Counted from the stretch's first letter, positions 1-8,480 are shown. The stretch: 10,172 nt of DNA from DASXTS01 sp036402215 (GCA_036402215.1 DASWTI010000575.1:1-10172), one strand, 5' to 3'. Notes: generated by a model not told the origin, from the letters alone. A program made the numbers and translations.

Positions 1-3000
1 GGCCCGGCGGGCCGGACGTCAGCGGCACGGCCGCCACCGGCCGGTCCGGGTCCGCGGCCAGCGTCCCGAGCAGCGCCGCCAGCCGGCCCGCCACCCGGCG
101 CACCACTGCCTCGTCCAGCCGCGCCGGGTCGTACTCCAGCCGCAGCCAGCCGTCGCCGTCCGCGGCCGCGTCCGCCGCGGACGCCGGGGGCACCGGGGAC
201 ACCGCGCGGTGGGACGGCGGCAGGGCCATGAGCGACAGCGGGTAGTGCGTCGCGTCGTGCACCTGGACGTCGGCGATGCGGAGCCCGGCGCCGCCGAGCA
301 GCGCGCGGTCGAGCGGGTAGTTCTCGACCACCACGAGCGTGTCGAACAGCTCGCCGGGGGCCCCGGCGGCGCGCGCGAGCTCCGCGAGGCCGAGGTGCTG
401 GTGGTCCAGCAGCGCGGCCTGCTCCGCCTGGAACCGCCCGAGCACATCGGCCAGCCCCTCGGCCGGGTGCGCGCGCAGCCGCATCGGCAACGTGTTGATG
501 AACAGCCCCACCATGGACTCGACGCCGTCCACCTCGGCCGCCCGGCCGGACACCGTGGCCCCGAACACCACGTCGTCGGCGCCGGTCAGCCCGGCGAGCG
601 CCAGCCCCCAGGCCCCGGTGACCACCGTGGCCATGGTGAGCCCGCGCTCCCGCGCCACCGCCGCCAGCGCCTCCCCCACGAACCCGGCCACCGGCACGTC
701 GACCACGCGGACCCCACCGGCCGCCGCACCGTCACCGGGCCGGGACGGCACGGCGTCCGCCGCCTCGTCACCGGACCGCGACGGCACGACCGCCGCCTCA
801 CCGGCCCGGGCCGCCGCCGCACCCGCCGCCATCACCGGTGCGATCGCCGTCGGCCGGACGCCGTCGAGGGCCACGCGCCAGGCGTCCAGCGCCGCCTGGT
901 CGTCACGGCCGGCGAGCCAGGCGAGGTAGTCGCCGTACGGCGTGACCGGCGGCAGCTCCTCCCCCGCGTACCCGGCGACGAGCTCGCGCAGCATGAGCGG
1001 CACCGACCAGCCGTCGGCCACCAGGTGGTGCAGCGTCAGCACCAGCGTGGCCCCGGCCGGCCCGGTCACCAGCGCCGCCCGCAGCAGCGGCCCGGCCGCC
1101 ACGTCGAACGCCGCCGCCCGCTCCTCCGCCGCGACCCGCCGCACCACGCACCCACCGGGGTCCTCACCCGGCCTTTGCTCTGAGTACTCGCCCGGAGGGG
1201 TGAGGCCGGTGACCGTTTGCTCTGAGTACTCACTTGGGTGGGCGGCGAGCACGCGCCACGGAACGGTGGGTTCGGCGGCGATGTGCTGGACGAGATCGCC
1301 GTTGGGGAGCTGGTGGAAGGTGGCCCGCAGGGGCGCGTGCCGGGCGACCAGGCGCCGCACGGCGTCCCGCAGCGCGCCGGCGTCCACCGGGCCGTCGAGG
1401 CGGATGACCTGCTGGACGGTGTACGTGTCGTCGGCGTCGGCGACGGCGTGGAAGTACAGGCCACGCTGGAGCCTGGTGGCGGGCAGCACGTCGGCCACGT
1501 CGGCGCCGAGGGCGTCCACGTCGGCCTGGGTGAGCGCCACGAGCGGCAGGTCGGACGGCGTGCGGCCGCCCTCGGTGAGCCGGGCGAGGCCCCGCAGCGC
1601 GGCCACCCACAGGTCGGCGAGCGAGCGCGCCGCGGCCTCGTCCAGCACGCCGCCGGGCCAGGTGAACGCGGTGTGCAGCCGCGGCCCGCCGTCCTCCTCG
1701 CGCACCAGGGCGTCCACGGTGAGCACCCGGTCGAGCGGCATGGCCGGGTCCGGGCCGCCGCCGAACTCCACGCCCGCGCCGCCGAGACGGCCGAGGTAGT
1801 TCAGCAGCACCTGCGCGCGCGGCAGGTCCTCGACCCCGGCGAGGTGGCGCAGCACCCCGTACGTCAGGCCGTCGGGCACGGCGCGCACCTGCTCCTTGAC
1901 GCGCTTCACGGCCGCGGCGAGCGCCGCCCCACCGGCGGTGACCTCGGGCCACGGCACGGCGCCGGGGTCCAGCCGCACCGGGTGCACGGCGGTGAACCAG
2001 CCGACGGTGCGGGACAGGTCGGCGTCGGGACCGGGGTCCCGGCCGTGCCGCTCGACGTCCACCAGCAGCGGCCCGGCGCCGCGCCACCGGCCCACGGCGA
2101 GCGCGAGCGCGGTGAGCAGCAGGTCCTCGACGGTGCCGTGGAAGGCGGCGGCCACCCGGCCGGTGAGGGCCGCGGTCTCCGCCGCGGACAGCGAGACGGT
2201 GAGCGTCCCGGCGGTGGCCGCGGTGTCGGCGGCGGTGAGCGGGCGGCGGCCGAGGGGGGCCTCGGCGACGGCGAGCGCGCGCCAGCCGGCGGCGGTGTCC
2301 AGGGCGCGGGGCACCGACTCGTGCAGCAGCCGCGACCAGGCACGGAACGAGGTGCCGACCGGCGGCGGCTGCTCGCCGCGCAGCGCCTGTTCCAGGTCGG
2401 CCAGCAGCACGTGCCAGGACACCCCGTCGACCACCAGGTGGTGCGCGGCGAGCAGCAGCGTCCCGGCCTCCCGGTCCCAGGCGGCGCGCAGCATCGCCCC
2501 GGCGAACGGGTCCAGCCCGGCCACCGGGTCGCCGGTGGTCAGCACGTCGCCGGCGCGCACCGTGCCGGGCGGCGGCACCACGAGCGTCCAGTCCGGGCGC
2601 AGCGTCGCGCGCAGCACGTCGTGCCGGTCGAGCAGCGTGCCCAGCGCCGCCCGCGGGTCCCCGGCGACGGGCAGCCGCACCGACTGGTGGAACGCGGCGA
2701 TCGACGGCGCGCCGAGCGAGCGCAGCCAGGCGATCACCGGCGTGGCCGCGATCTCGCCGACGCCGGACCCGACGCCGGACCCGGCGGTGGCGTCGGCGAT
2801 GGACGGCGCGGAGGCGGCGGCCAGCGCGGCCAGCGCCGCCACCGTGCGGCGGCGGAACACGTCGCGCGGGGTGAGCGTGAGCCCGGCCCGCCGCGCCCGG
2901 TTGACGAGCTGGATGGCGACGATGCTGTCGCCGCCGAGCTCGAAGAAGCTGTCGTGCACGCCCACCCGTTCCAGGCCGAGCAGGTCGGCCACGATGCCGG

Positions 3001-6000
3001 CCAGGGTGGCCTCGGCTGGCGACGCGGGAGCGGCGGTGCCGGCGAACGCGGCCCAGTCCGGCGTGGGCAGCGCGGCGACGTCGGTCTTGCCGTTCGGGGT
3101 GCGCGGCAGCGGCCCGGTGAGCGGCACCACCACCCCCGGCACCAGGTACTCCGGCAACCGCCCCGCCACGTACTCCCGCAGCGCGGCAGGGGTGGCGGAA
3201 GCGACCGGAGTGACGGGAGAGGCCGGAACAGCCGGAGCAGCCGGAGAGGCCAGAGCAGCCGTAGCAGCCGCAGTAGCCGCAGTAGCCGCAGTAGCCGGAA
3301 CGATCGGAGGGGCCAGAGTGCCTGAAGGGGCCGGGGTGACCGGAGAGGCCGCTGCGTCGGAGACCGTCCCGCCGGCCGCCGGGGACGACTCGTCCGTCAC
3401 CACCCAGGCGACCAGGCGCACCACGCCGCGGTGGTCGGTGCGCGGCGCCACGGCGGCCTGCGCCACCGCCGGGTGCGTGAGCAGCACGGCCTCGACCTCG
3501 CCGGGCTCGACGCGGTGGCCGCGGATCTTGAGTTGCGCGTCCACCCGGCCGAGGAAGTCGAGGGCGCCGTCCGGGCGCCAGCGCACCCGGTCGCCGGTGC
3601 GGTACATGCGGGCGCCGGGCGGCCCGTACGGGTCGGCCACGAACCGGGGCGCGGTGAGTCCCGGCCGGCCGTGGTAGCCGCGGGCCAGGCCACGGCCGCC
3701 GACGTACAGCTCGCCGGGCACGCCCACCGGCACCGGCCGCAGCGCGGAGTCGAGCACGTGGCACAGCGTGTTGGGGTCGGGCACGCCGATCGGTACCGGC
3801 GCGGACCAGCCGGGCGGCGCGGACCAGAGCGTGGAGTTCACGGTGGCCTCGGTGAGCCCGTAGGCGGACACCACGCGCTGGGTGCGCGACCAGCGGGCGA
3901 TCAGCGCGGGCGGCACGGTCTCGGTGCCCACCACGAGCACCATGCCCTCGGGCAGCGCGCAGTCCGCGGGCAGCGCGGCCACCAGCGACGGCGGCAGGAT
4001 CGCGTGCGTCACGCCGTGCGCGGCGAGGAAGTCGGTGAGCTCACGGCCGGCCACCCGCCGCTCGGCGGGCACCACGACCACGCGGGCGCCGACGCCGAGC
4101 GACATGCACAGGTCCCAGACCGCGACGTCGAAGCCGACGGAGGCGAACTGCGCGACCCGGCTGTCCGCCGTCACGCCGATGCGGTCCACGGCGGTGGCGA
4201 TCAGGCTGCCGATGCCGTCGTGGGTGACCACCACGCCCTTGGGGCGGCCGGTGGAGCCGGAGGTGTGGATGACGTACGCGGCGTCGTCCAGGGTGAGCGG
4301 CACCCGGCCGGTGAACGGCTCGGCCGGGGCGTCCACGAGCACGTGCGGCAGTCCGGTGTCCGGCAGGTGCGCGGCCTCGGCGGGCGCGGTGAGCACGAGC
4401 CGCGCCCCGGCGTCGGCCAGCATGAACGCCACCCGCTCGGCCGGATGGTCGAGGTCGAGCGGCAGGTAGGCCGCGCCCGCGCGCAGCACGCCGAGCAGCG
4501 CCACCACCAGCTCCGACGAGCGCGGCAGCGCGACGCCGACGACATCGCCGCGGCGCACGCCGTGCCCACGTAGCAGCCCGGCCACCCGCGCGGTCGCCGC
4601 GTCCAGCTCGCGGTAGGTGAGGGTGGCGTCGGTCCCGACGACGGCCACCGCGTCCGGGGTGCGGGCGGCGTGCCGCAGCACGGCGTCCGGCCAGGTGAGG
4701 TCCTCGGTCTCGCGCGGCGCCGCGCCGAACGCGAGCACCCGGGCCCGCTCCCGCGGGGGCACCACGTCCACCGAGCCGAGCACGGCCGACGGCGGACCGG
4801 CGACGGCGTCCAGCACGGCGCACAGCCCGTGCTCGTGGCGCTCCAGCTCCTGCGGGCCGCACACCGCGGCGTCCACCTCGATGTCGACGCGCAGGCCCTG
4901 CCCGTCCGCCGGGTCGTACACGGACACCGACAGGTCGCTCACCGGCCCGTACCAGAGCGGCACCACGGTGAGCGCCAGGTCGCCGAAGCGCGGCGGCTCG
5001 TGGAACGGGATGACGTTGATGGACGGGCCGATCAGGTCGTGCACGCCGAAGGCGCCGCCCTGGGTGCGGGCCAGCTCCTCGCCGCGGTACCGGCCGTGCC
5101 GGACGGCCTCACGCACCCGCTCGGCGGTGGCCGCCACGAACCCGCCCACGGTGTCGTCCGGCCGCGCCCGCAGGCGCAGCGGCAGCACGTTGGACAGCAT
5201 CCCCGGGGTCTGCCGCAGCTCCGGCTCGGTGCGCGCCGTGACCGGGAAGCCGAGCACCAGGTCGGTGGCGCCGGTGGCGCGGTGCAGGTACCCGCCGACG
5301 GCGGCCACCGCGAGCCGGGACAGCCGGGTGCCGAGCGCGGTGGCCGCGGCGTGCAACTGCGCCGTGCGCTCCGGCGTGAACAGCACGGAGCGCCGGTGGG
5401 TGCGTGTCACGTCGGCGTCCGGCCGGGCCACCAGGCGGGTCGCTGGCGGGCGATCCGCGAGCCGCGCGGCCCAGTAGGCGGCGTCGCGCTCGTGCTCGGG
5501 CGACCCGGCGTAGGCCAGCTCGCTGTCCACCAGGGTGCTCAGCGGCCGGCTCAGCGGCGGCGCGTCCGGCGTGCCGTAGAGGTGCGCGGCCCGCTGGATG
5601 AGCAGCAGCGTGCCGTAGGCGTCGAGCAGCAGGTGGTGGTAGCGCTGGTACCACCACACGCGGTCGTCGCCGAGCCGCAGCAGGGCCTGGGTGAACAGCG
5701 GACCGGTGGCGAGGACGGCGCCGTCCACCGGCGCCACCCGGTCCGCCGCCATCCACTCGTGCGCGGCCGCCTCCGGGTCGGCCTCCCCCCGCAGGTCCGG
5801 CTCCGGCAGCCGCCACCGGGCCCCGGTGGGGTACTGGCGGCAGCCACCGGTGGCGTCCTCGGCGAAGCCGACGTGCAGGCACTCGGCCTCGTCCACGGCG
5901 CGGCGCACGGCGGCGCGCAGCCGGGGCAGGTCCAGGCCCGCGCCGCGCAGCTCCAGGTACGCCGCGACGCTGTAGGTGGTCGTGCCCGGCTCGACGCGCT

Positions 6001-6052
6001 GCGCGAGCCAGACGCCCTGCTGGGCCGGGGTGAGGGGGAGGCCGGCCGTCAC
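1..6052 (-). CDS. Siderophore non-ribosomal peptide synthetase, C-A-PCP-E-C..., C-terminus cut by window edge
   Basis: This is a multimodular NRPS, probably assembling a hydroxamate siderophore in the cytoplasm. The GTG at 6052-6050 opens a frame that stays in register at every motif I checked down to position 2, giving 2,017 residues with no stop seen. C1 (about 1-440) resembles the EntF/DhbF condensation domain; its motif is HHLLLDA at 139-145. The A domain (about 450-995) has LTYREL at 478, SGSTGRPKG with K605, YRTGD at 817 and the NGK lysine K989. Pocket residues by alignment to GrsA PheA are D642, V643, W646, I685, L706, V708, A730, V738, N739 and K989. The PCP has GGDSI with Ser1043, a form typical before epimerases. 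The E domain (about 1075-1510) has HHLVVDG at 1204, TVGWFT at 1349 and NYLG at 1418. C2 (about 1515-1980) has HHLVADGW at 1675. The start overlaps the upstream stop as GTGA, so translation is probably coupled. The number of later modules is not visible. Confidence 0.96.
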   Translation of the reverse strand, partial: MTAGLPLTPAQQGVWLAQRVEPGTTTYSVAAYLELRGAGLDLPRLRAAVRRAVDEAECLHVGFAEDATGGCRQYPTGARWRLPEPDLRGEADPEAAAHEWMAADRVAPVDGAVLATGPLFTQALLRLGDDRVWWYQRYHHLLLDAYGTLLLIQRAAHLYGTPDAPPLSRPLSTLVDSELAYAGSPEHERDAAYWAARLADRPPATRLVARPDADVTRTHRRSVLFTPERTAQLHAAATALGTRLSRLAVAAVGGYLHRATGATDLVLGFPVTARTEPELRQTPGMLSNVLPLRLRARPDDTVGGFVAATAERVREAVRHGRYRGEELARTQGGAFGVHDLIGPSINVIPFHEPPRFGDLALTVVPLWYGPVSDLSVSVYDPADGQGLRVDIEVDAAVCGPQELERHEHGLCAVLDAVAGPPSAVLGSVDVVPPRERARVLAFGAAPRETEDLTWPDAVLRHAARTPDAVAVVGTDATLTYRELDAATARVAGLLRGHGVRRGDVVGVALPRSSELVVALLGVLRAGAAYLPLDLDHPAERVAFMLADAGARLVLTAPAEAAHLPDTGLPHVLVDAPAEPFTGRVPLTLDDAAYVIHTSGSTGRPKGVVVTHDGIGSLIATAVDRIGVTADSRVAQFASVGFDVAVWDLCMSLGVGARVVVVPAERRVAGRELTDFLAAHGVTHAILPPSLVAALPADCALPEGMVLVVGTETVPPALIARWSRTQRVVSAYGLTEATVNSTLWSAPPGWSAPVPIGVPDPNTLCHVLDSALRPVPVGVPGELYVGGRGLARGYHGRPGLTAPRFVADPYGPPGARMYRTGDRVRWRPDGALDFLGRVDAQLKIRGHRVEPGEVEAVLLTHPAVAQAAVAPRTDHRGVVRLVAWVVTDESSPAAGGTVSDAAASPVTPAPSGTLAPPIVPATAATAATAAATAALASPAAPAVPASPVTPVASATPAALREYVAGRLPEYLVPGVVVPLTGPLPRTPNGKTDVAALPTPDWAAFAGTAAPASPAEATLAGIVADLLGLERVGVHDSFFELGGDSIVAIQLVNRARRAGLTLTPRDVFRRRTVAALAALAAASAPSIADATAGSGVGSGVGEIAATPVIAWLRSLGAPSIAAFHQSVRLPVAGDPRAALGTLLDRHDVLRATLRPDWTLVVPPPGTVRAGDVLTTGDPVAGLDPFAGAMLRAAWDREAGTLLLAAHHLVVDGVSWHVLLADLEQALRGEQPPPVGTSFRAWSRLLHESVPRALDTAAGWRALAVAEAPLGRRPLTAADTAATAGTLTVSLSAAETAALTGRVAAAFHGTVEDLLLTALALAVGRWRGAGPLLVDVERHGRDPGPDADLSRTVGWFTAVHPVRLDPGAVPWPEVTAGGAALAAAVKRVKEQVRAVPDGLTYGVLRHLAGVEDLPRAQVLLNYLGRLGGAGVEFGGGPDPAMPLDRVLTVDALVREEDGGPRLHTAFTWPGGVLDEAAARSLADLWVAALRGLARLTEGGRTPSDLPLVALTQADVDALGADVADVLPATRLQRGLYFHAVADADDTYTVQQVIRLDGPVDAGALRDAVRRLVARHAPLRATFHQLPNGDLVQHIAAEPTVPWRVLAAHPSEYSEQTVTGLTPPGEYSEQRPGEDPGGCVVRRVAAEERAAAFDVAAGPLLRAALVTGPAGATLVLTLHHLVADGWSVPLMLRELVAGYAGEELPPVTPYGDYLAWLAGRDDQAALDAWRVALDGVRPTAIAPVMAAGAAAARAGEAAVVPSRSGDEAADAVPSRPGDGAAAGGVRVVDVPVAGFVGEALAAVARERGLTMATVVTGAWGLALAGLTGADDVVFGATVSGRAAEVDGVESMVGLFINTLPMRLRAHPAEGLADVLGRFQAEQAALLDHQHLGLAELARAAGAPGELFDTLVVVENYPLDRALLGGAGLRIADVQVHDATHYPLSLMALPPSHRAVSPVPPASAADAAADGDGWLRLEYDPARLDEAVVRRVAGRLAALLGTLAADPDRPVAAVPLTSGPPG
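731..802. repeat. Imperfect 33-36 bp tandem duplication inside NRPS C2
   Basis: Two adjacent units starting GTCACCGG at 731 and 767 share most bases, with one 3-base length difference. They encode VPSRPGDGAAAGG and VPSRSGDEAADA in the variable segment between the HHxxxDG region and the FGATVSGR motif of C2. The frame is kept. Confidence 0.6.
1174..1231. repeat. Duplicated 16-bp element with palindrome, inside NRPS C2
   Basis: TTTGCTCTGAGTACTC occurs identically at 1174-1189 and 1216-1231, a 42-base (14-codon) period. It adds SEYSEQ and GEYSEQ to the NRPS (about residues 1607-1612 and 1621-1626) without breaking the frame. Each copy contains the palindrome GAGTACTC. The first copy is bracketed by CCTCACC (1162-1168) and GGTGAGG (1199-1205). 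The AT content is clearly above that of the surrounding gene. Confidence 0.85.
3185..3394. repeat. Low-complexity Ala/Pro/Thr/Ser expansion inside the NRPS A domain
   Basis: About 70 codons (residues 887-956) between the A8 region and the LREYVAGRLPEYLVP segment encode almost only Ala, Pro, Thr, Val and Ser. They include a perfect 9-bp tandem repeat (AGTAGCCGC, about three copies, 3272-3298) read as Ala-Ala-Thr. Many codons end in T (GCT, ACT, TCT, CCT, GTT), unlike the rest of the gene. The family usually has a linker of about 10-20 residues here. Confidence 0.85.
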
Positions 6053-7068
6053 TGCCCGCCCGCCAGCAGCGGCACGAGGTGGTCGATCGCGTACGGGATG
6101 CTGAGCACCGTGTTGAACGAGATCGAGGCGCCGATCGGCGGCTCCGCGTAGGGCACGAACAGGTCGCGGCCCTCGGTGGCCACCTTCAGCGCCGCGTACA
6201 GCGGGTCGGCCTTCACCCTGGCCTCGGCCGCCGGGTCGGAGGTGAGCCAGACCAGCCGGTCGACCTCGAAGAACTCCAGGCCCTCGGACTGGAAGTCCAG
6301 GATGTTCTGGTCCTTCGGGGCGTCCGTGAGGCCCTTCGGCACGTCGAAGCCGATCTCGGTCAGGAAGATGGTCTTCGGGTCGTGCGCGGCGAACGCGGAG
6401 TACGTGCCGGGCTGGTAGTTGTCGGCCACGATCACCTTCTGCCCGGCGAACTCGGGGTGCTCGGCGCGGACCTGGGCGAACTTCTCGTCGATGCCGGTGA
6501 TGAGCGCCTCGGCCTCGGCCGGCCTGCCCATGGCCTTGCCGATGGCCCGGGTCATCTCCTGCCAGGGCGCGGCGTAGTCCTCGAAGCCCTTGGGCTGCGC
6601 GACCACCGGGAACCGCGCGGAGAGCGCGTCGTACTGCTCCTTCTTCATGCCGCTGTACTGGGCGACGATCAGGTCCGGGTTCAGCGCGGCGATCTTCTCC
6701 AGGCTGTACTCGTCGCGCTCGCCGACGATCTCCGGCTGGGTGCCGCCCCACTTCTCGGCCTGCCACGGGAAGACGCCGAACGGCCGCTCGCCGAACCAGT
6801 CGACGACACCCACCGGCTTGACGCCGAGCGCCAGCACCACCTCGTGGTCGGACAGGCCGAGCGTGACGATGCGCTCCGCCTTGGTCACCTCGGTGCTGCC
6901 GTACTTGTGCTCGACGGTCACCGGCAGGCCGCCGGCCGGGTCGCCCGCCATGGGCGACGCGGATGACGCGGACGACGCGGGCGACGTGCCGCCGCCGCAG
7001 CCCGCGAGCGCGGCGGAGGCGAGCAGCGCGGACAGCGCGAGCAGCGCCCGCAAGGACTTCCGTTGCAT
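6049..7068 (-). CDS. Iron-siderophore ABC transporter substrate-binding lipoprotein (FecB/FepB-like)
   Basis: This 339-residue protein should bind a ferric siderophore at the outer face of the membrane and pass it to an ABC permease, which is not in the window. Residues 1-23 form a lipoprotein signal (basic QRK start, hydrophobic stretch, lipobox L-A-G-C with Cys24). A flexible Ser/Ala/Gly linker runs to about residue 47. The family's first lobe then begins with RIVTLG at 66-71 and an LALGVKPVGV segment, followed by an LNPDLIVAQYSG motif; the C-terminal lobe ends near PYAIDHLVPLL. Length is normal for class III siderophore-binding proteins. The ATG at 7068 is preceded by AGAGGA about five bases upstream. 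The gene follows the monooxygenase after 65 bases, and its TGA stop overlaps the NRPS start, so uptake and synthesis are probably expressed together. The ligand is inferred from context to be the siderophore made here. Confidence 0.94.
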   Translation of the reverse strand: MQRKSLRALLALSALLASAALAGCGGGTSPASSASSASPMAGDPAGGLPVTVEHKYGSTEVTKAERIVTLGLSDHEVVLALGVKPVGVVDWFGERPFGVFPWQAEKWGGTQPEIVGERDEYSLEKIAALNPDLIVAQYSGMKKEQYDALSARFPVVAQPKGFEDYAAPWQEMTRAIGKAMGRPAEAEALITGIDEKFAQVRAEHPEFAGQKVIVADNYQPGTYSAFAAHDPKTIFLTEIGFDVPKGLTDAPKDQNILDFQSEGLEFFEVDRLVWLTSDPAAEARVKADPLYAALKVATEGRDLFVPYAEPPIGASISFNTVLSIPYAIDHLVPLLAGGQ

Positions 7069-7133
7069 CGTGTTCCTCTCAGGAACCGGCGGCCGTCACG
7101 GGTCGCCGGGTGGTACCGGTCCGGGGGCCGCCG

Positions 7134-8480
7134 TCAGCTGCCGGCGGTCAGCGCGAGGTCACCGAGGTCCGTGCGGTGGCGCGGCCCGGGGCACGGTGCG
7201 CCGCGGCGGGCGAGCACCGAGCCGAGGATCTCGCCGACCCGGACCGCGGTGTTGGACAGCAGCGACGACGTGATGCCGTGCGTGTGCTCGGTGCCGCCCT
7301 GCAGGTACAGGCCGCAGCGCAGCTCCGGCGCGGTGCGCACCCGGTAGTCGCGGTGCACCCGCAGCCGGCCGGCCTCGTCGCGGGCGCAGCGCGGCTCCAG
7401 CTCGCCGAGCAGCGGCGTGGGGTCGGCCGGCCGGTAGCCGGTGGCGTACACCACGAGGTCACACTCGTGGGCGGCGCGCTCACCGGTGGCCAGCGACTCC
7501 ACGACCGCCGTGACGCCGCCGGCGCGCTCGCGCAGCTCCACCACGCGGGAGACGTTGAGCAGCCGCAGCCGCCGCTCGCCGGTGACCTTCTCCCGGTACA
7601 CCCGGCGGTAGAGCTCGTCGATCAGGTCGATGTCCACCACGGAGTAGTTGGTGTTGCCGTGGTAGCCGACGATGGAGTCCTTGACCGGCTGCGGCGCCCC
7701 GTAGAAGTCGTCCACCGCGGCCGGGTCGAACACCCGGTTGGCGAACGAGCTGTCGTCGGACGGGCTGTAGCCGTAGCGGGCGAACACCCCGCACACCTCG
7801 GCCCGCGGGAAGCGCTGGTGCAGCATCGCGGTGACCTCGGCGGCGCTCTGGCCGGCGCCGACCACCATGAGCCGCCGCGGCTCGCGCTCCCGCAGCGCGG
7901 GCAGCCGGTGCAGCAGCTCGCTGTTGTGCCACACGTGCTCGGAGGCGGTGACGCCCGGCGGCAGCACGGCGCGCAGCCCGGTGGCCAGCACCAGGTTGCG
8001 GGCGCGCAGCACGCGCCGCTCCGCCCCCTGCCGCACCAGGACGTCGACCAGCTCGACCACCCCGTCGTCGCCGGTCACCGGGCGCACGCCGACCACCTCG
8101 GCGTCGTAGGACACCAGGTCGTCCACCCGTCCGGCGGCCCACTCGAAGTAGTCGTGGAACTCCACGCGCAGCGGGAACAGGTTCTTGTGGTTGATGAAGT
8201 CGACCAGCCGGCCGCACGCGTGCAGGTAGGCGAGGAAACCGAAGTCACTGGTGGGGTTGCGCATGGTGGCCAGGTCCTTGAGGAACGAGACCTGCATAGT
8301 GGCGTCGTCGATGAGCATGCCGCGGTGCCAGCCGAAGCGCGGCTGGCGCTCCAGGAAATGCCCGGTGACCCGGTCGGCCGGGGCTGCCGCGGCGTTGTGC
8401 TCGGTGAGGGCGATGGCCAGCGCCAGGTTGGACGGTCCGAAGCCGACCCCGACGACGTCGTACACCGGTTCCTGGGTCAC
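7134..8480 (-). CDS. L-ornithine N5-monooxygenase (PvdA/SidA/CchB family)
   Basis: This flavoprotein hydroxylates the side-chain amine of free L-ornithine using FAD, NADPH and O2, the first committed step to hydroxamate building blocks. Numbered from the GTG at 8480 (448 residues), it shows the FAD motif GVGFGPSN at 11-18, the conserved SFLKDLATxRNPTS block, the NADPH motif GAGQS at 208-212, a TNYSVVD segment, and the ATGY motif at 346-349. These fit the ornithine enzymes better than lysine enzymes, although homology alone does not exclude lysine. An in-frame ATG lies 15 codons upstream at 8525. I prefer the GTG because GGGGAA lies just before it, with rather tight spacing. The ATG has no ribosome site, sits six bases from the iron box, and would add a tail that does not look conserved. 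The gene is first in the leftward unit with the binding protein and NRPS. Confidence 0.94.
   Translation of the reverse strand: MTQEPVYDVVGVGFGPSNLALAIALTEHNAAAAPADRVTGHFLERQPRFGWHRGMLIDDATMQVSFLKDLATMRNPTSDFGFLAYLHACGRLVDFINHKNLFPLRVEFHDYFEWAAGRVDDLVSYDAEVVGVRPVTGDDGVVELVDVLVRQGAERRVLRARNLVLATGLRAVLPPGVTASEHVWHNSELLHRLPALREREPRRLMVVGAGQSAAEVTAMLHQRFPRAEVCGVFARYGYSPSDDSSFANRVFDPAAVDDFYGAPQPVKDSIVGYHGNTNYSVVDIDLIDELYRRVYREKVTGERRLRLLNVSRVVELRERAGGVTAVVESLATGERAAHECDLVVYATGYRPADPTPLLGELEPRCARDEAGRLRVHRDYRVRTAPELRCGLYLQGGTEHTHGITSSLLSNTAVRVGEILGSVLARRGAPCPGPRHRTDLGDLALTAGS

Noticed and set aside
1174..1231. Complete insertion sequence or transposon
   Set aside because: No transposase and no target duplication visible; only a short palindromic repeat.
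3241..3300. Short tandem repeats considered as a CRISPR array
   Set aside because: Units are 9 bp, contiguous and in frame with no spacers.
1230..3764. An 844-codon minus-strand open frame rich in Arg, Ala and Gly
   Set aside because: It is the wrong frame of the NRPS. The true frame (codon low positions 2, 5, 8...) carries all A, PCP, E and C motifs across the same bases.
1..6052. Frameshift or broken NRPS, suspected because no single long ATG-started frame covers it
   Set aside because: Frame checks at motifs near 5636, 4238, 3602, 3086, 2924, 2441, 2006, 1799 and 1028 all agree; the gene simply starts with GTG and runs off the edge.
1238..6151. Several long plus-strand open frames opposite the NRPS (1238-3325, 1896-3677, 3431-4573, 4670-6151)
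   Set aside because: They are antisense to conserved NRPS motifs, have low-complexity Arg/His/Gly or Ser/Thr/Ala products with no recognisable domain, and are expected by chance at this G+C.
7069..7133. Terminator or separate promoter between monooxygenase and lipoprotein genes
   Set aside because: Only imperfect GGACCGG/CCGGTTCC symmetry and no T-run or clear promoter; the 65 bases fit an operon spacer.
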